Below, piece by piece: positions 5,306 to 6,088 of a stretch of 6,088 bases of DNA. The notes under the pieces are model-generated. The model had not been told where the DNA came from. It ran no database searches and was given only the letters and a program-made list of their open reading frames with translations. Within the stretch, counting starts at the first letter, position 1, and each line of letters opens with the position of its first letter. The stretch is from Lachnospiraceae bacterium (GTDB lineage: Bacteria; Bacillota; Clostridia; Lachnospirales; Lachnospiraceae), in contig JAJPZP010000020.1 in assembly GCA_021204285.1 (NCBI GenBank), positions 1 through 6,088 of the forward strand, given 5' to 3'. Made by a program: the position numbers and the translations under genes.

Positions 5306-5752
5306 CTACGCGCGGTTCTTCCAGAGGTTGTTCCGTTTCATCTCTGTATACTCGCCGTATGCTTTTTCCAGAATCTGCTTCTCATTTGGGAATTTCAACA
5401 AATGATACGCCTCATGATATTTGTAGTATCCGGAATCTAAAAAGTATTCTTCACGCTGTGGTTTGCTGTAGTAGCTGTCCGCCATCATCAGATACCAGTG
5501 GACGTCCTTCTCGATCACGTCCTCCGGCACCGTGAAGGTGTACTGGCTCTTGCCGACGTACTTGATGATCCGTGCGTCGACGCCGGTCTCCTCCCGCACC
5601 TCACGGGTCGCCGTCTGGGGATGCTCCTCCCCCGGCTCTACAGTCCCTTTTGGCAGCACCCAGCCCTCGTATTTATTCCTGTAATTTTTATACAAGAGCA
5701 GTATCTTGCCTCGAAATATCACCACACCGCCACAGCTCACTGCCTCGATCAC
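5306..5752 (-). CDS. Nudix hydrolase
   Basis: Nudix enzymes hydrolyse nucleoside diphosphates linked to another group, with a divalent metal. The 148-aa protein has a complete Nudix box at 36-58: Gly36, Glu42, Arg50, Glu51, Glu54, Glu55 and Gly57 all fit GX5EX7REUXEEXGU. Upstream, SCGGVVIF (6-13) and EGWVLPKG (29-36) form the usual lead-in, similar to Ap4A-hydrolase-like and MutT-like members; the substrate cannot be told from sequence alone. A C-terminal part rich in Tyr and charged residues (about 93-148) extends past the core. The start is GTG at 5750-5752, seven nt after AGGAGG. It is transcribed from its own promoter and is followed by a weak terminator before the 107-aa gene. Confidence 0.93.
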   Translation of the reverse strand: MIEAVSCGGVVIFRGKILLLYKNYRNKYEGWVLPKGTVEPGEEHPQTATREVREETGVDARIIKYVGKSQYTFTVPEDVIEKDVHWYLMMADSYYSKPQREEYFLDSGYYKYHEAYHLLKFPNEKQILEKAYGEYTEMKRNNLWKNRA

Positions 5753-5796
5753 TGCAATTCCTCCTGTCGTCTGGTGTGTCTCTTAAGAATGAATAC

Positions 5797-5825
5797 AGCA
5801 TACCATTTTTTCAGATACTTGACAA
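5797..5825 (-). promoter_or_regulatory. sigma-A-type promoter of the Nudix gene
   Basis: On the minus strand TTGTCA (5820-5825, 5 of 6) is followed after 17 nt by TATGCT (5797-5802), preceded by TGG, which makes an extended -10. The predicted start near 5790 gives a leader of about 38 nt. This may be the only promoter for the Nudix, 107-aa, DUF2953 and gerW genes. Confidence 0.7.
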
Positions 5826-5840
5826 GATGAAACTTGCGGC

Positions 5841-5869
5841 TTCAGGCATACATAAACCCGGTGTAAAAT
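5841..5869 (+). promoter_or_regulatory. weak candidate promoter of the cupin gene
   Basis: On the plus strand TTCAGG (5841-5846, only 3 of 6) is followed after 17 nt by TAAAAT (5864-5869, 5 of 6). It would start transcription near 5876, leaving the GGAGG at 5900-5904 in the leader. The -35 is poor, so an activator may be needed or the call may be wrong. Confidence 0.25.
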
Positions 5870-5910
5870 GGGCAGACTGGTACCGACTTTATTGTGAACG
5901 GAGGTATTCC

Positions 5911-6088
5911 ATGAATCTCGGCGAGGGCGGCTCCATCCGCATTCTGGACAGCCGCAACTTTCCCGCCTGCAGGAGCATGGCCTGCGCGCTGGTCGAGGTG
6001 GAACTCGGCGCGATGCGCGAGATCCACTGGCACACCAACAACGACGAGTTCCAGTATTATATCCGCGGTGAGACCCGCATGACCGTCT
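5911..6088 (+). CDS. cupin protein similar to the C-terminal domain of oxalate decarboxylase (5' part; runs off the right edge)
   Basis: The 59 visible residues align with the second cupin of bicupin oxalate decarboxylases: [13 protein letters not shown] (7-19), [16 protein letters not shown] (26-41) and the [15 protein letters not shown] end (45-59). The first cupin motif G(X)5HXH(X)4E(X)6G is complete, with Gly33, the metal ligands His39, His41 and Glu46, and Gly53. The start is ATG at 5911-5913, six nt after GGAGG (5900-5904), and no sequence like the N-terminal cupin precedes it. The product therefore looks like a stand-alone single-cupin protein or a gene that has lost its first half. 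The frame is open back to an ATG at 5827, but that start has no ribosome binding site. Whether it decarboxylates oxalate cannot be judged, since the second motif and any lid region lie outside the window. Confidence 0.8.
   Translation, partial: MNLGEGGSIRILDSRNFPACRSMACALVEVELGAMREIHWHTNNDEFQYYIRGETRMTV

Noticed and set aside
5819..5824. Perfect TTGACA on the plus strand upstream of the cupin
   Set aside because: No acceptable -10 lies 16-18 nt downstream; the site is better explained as the complement of the Nudix -35 (TTGTCA).
5842..6033. 63-codon minus-strand open frame opposite the cupin
   Set aside because: Shadow of the cupin sequence, whose metal-binding motif is intact on the plus strand.
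1..6088. CRISPR array, tRNA or rRNA, transposase, integrase, phage or toxin-antitoxin genes
   Set aside because: I looked on both strands and saw no repeat-spacer pattern, cloverleaf, terminal inverted repeats or mobile-element protein motifs; the content is conserved core genes plus two unknowns.

Overview
The window looks like chromosomal core DNA of a spore-forming member of the Bacillota, most likely class Clostridia and perhaps a Lachnospiraceae-type organism. The evidence is the gene set: a GerW/YtfJ spore-protein homologue next to a DUF2953 protein, a zinc-ribbon L28, and an Asp23 - DAK2/FakA pair followed by recG. Strong AGGAGG ribosome binding sites and G+C visibly above 50% fit this. 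The taxon is an inference; no rRNA or other decisive marker is present. Almost everything is on the minus strand, so gene order is best read from right to left.

Right end (5753-6088): a divergent intergenic region, with a good sigma-A-type promoter for a Nudix hydrolase on the minus strand. On the plus strand is the 5' end of a cupin protein that resembles the C-terminal cupin of oxalate decarboxylase; it runs off the window.

Middle (3385-5752, minus): Nudix hydrolase, a probable weak terminator, then a tight three-gene unit. This unit is a 107-aa protein of unknown function, a membrane-anchored DUF2953 (YtfI-like) protein that starts at TTG and overlaps its upstream neighbour by 7 nt, and GerW/YtfJ, which starts 9 nt after the DUF2953 stop codon. 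The spacing suggests translational coupling. rpmB (3112-3297) follows with its own strong promoter, whose -35 box lies 7 nt past the gerW stop, and ends at an intrinsic terminator.

Left-centre (2772-3056): between the rpmB terminator and asp23 lies a small plus-strand gene for a 47-aa protein with two membrane segments. It faces the rpmB terminator and is divergent from asp23. The predicted promoters of the two divergent genes use the same six base pairs as their -35 elements.

Left (1-2771, minus): the asp23 - fakA operon, with both genes ending in tandem stop codons, then an intrinsic terminator. A near-consensus promoter begins just past it and drives recG, of which only the N-terminal 199 codons are present.

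Together the genes cover translation (L28), lipid and envelope physiology (Asp23 family, FakA), DNA repair (RecG), sporulation (GerW with DUF2953) and nucleotide clean-up (Nudix). I see no mobile element, CRISPR array, tRNA or rRNA. The most interesting unexplained items are the 47-aa membrane peptide gene, the 107-aa unknown protein coupled to DUF2953/GerW, and the apparently single-domain oxalate-decarboxylase-like cupin.
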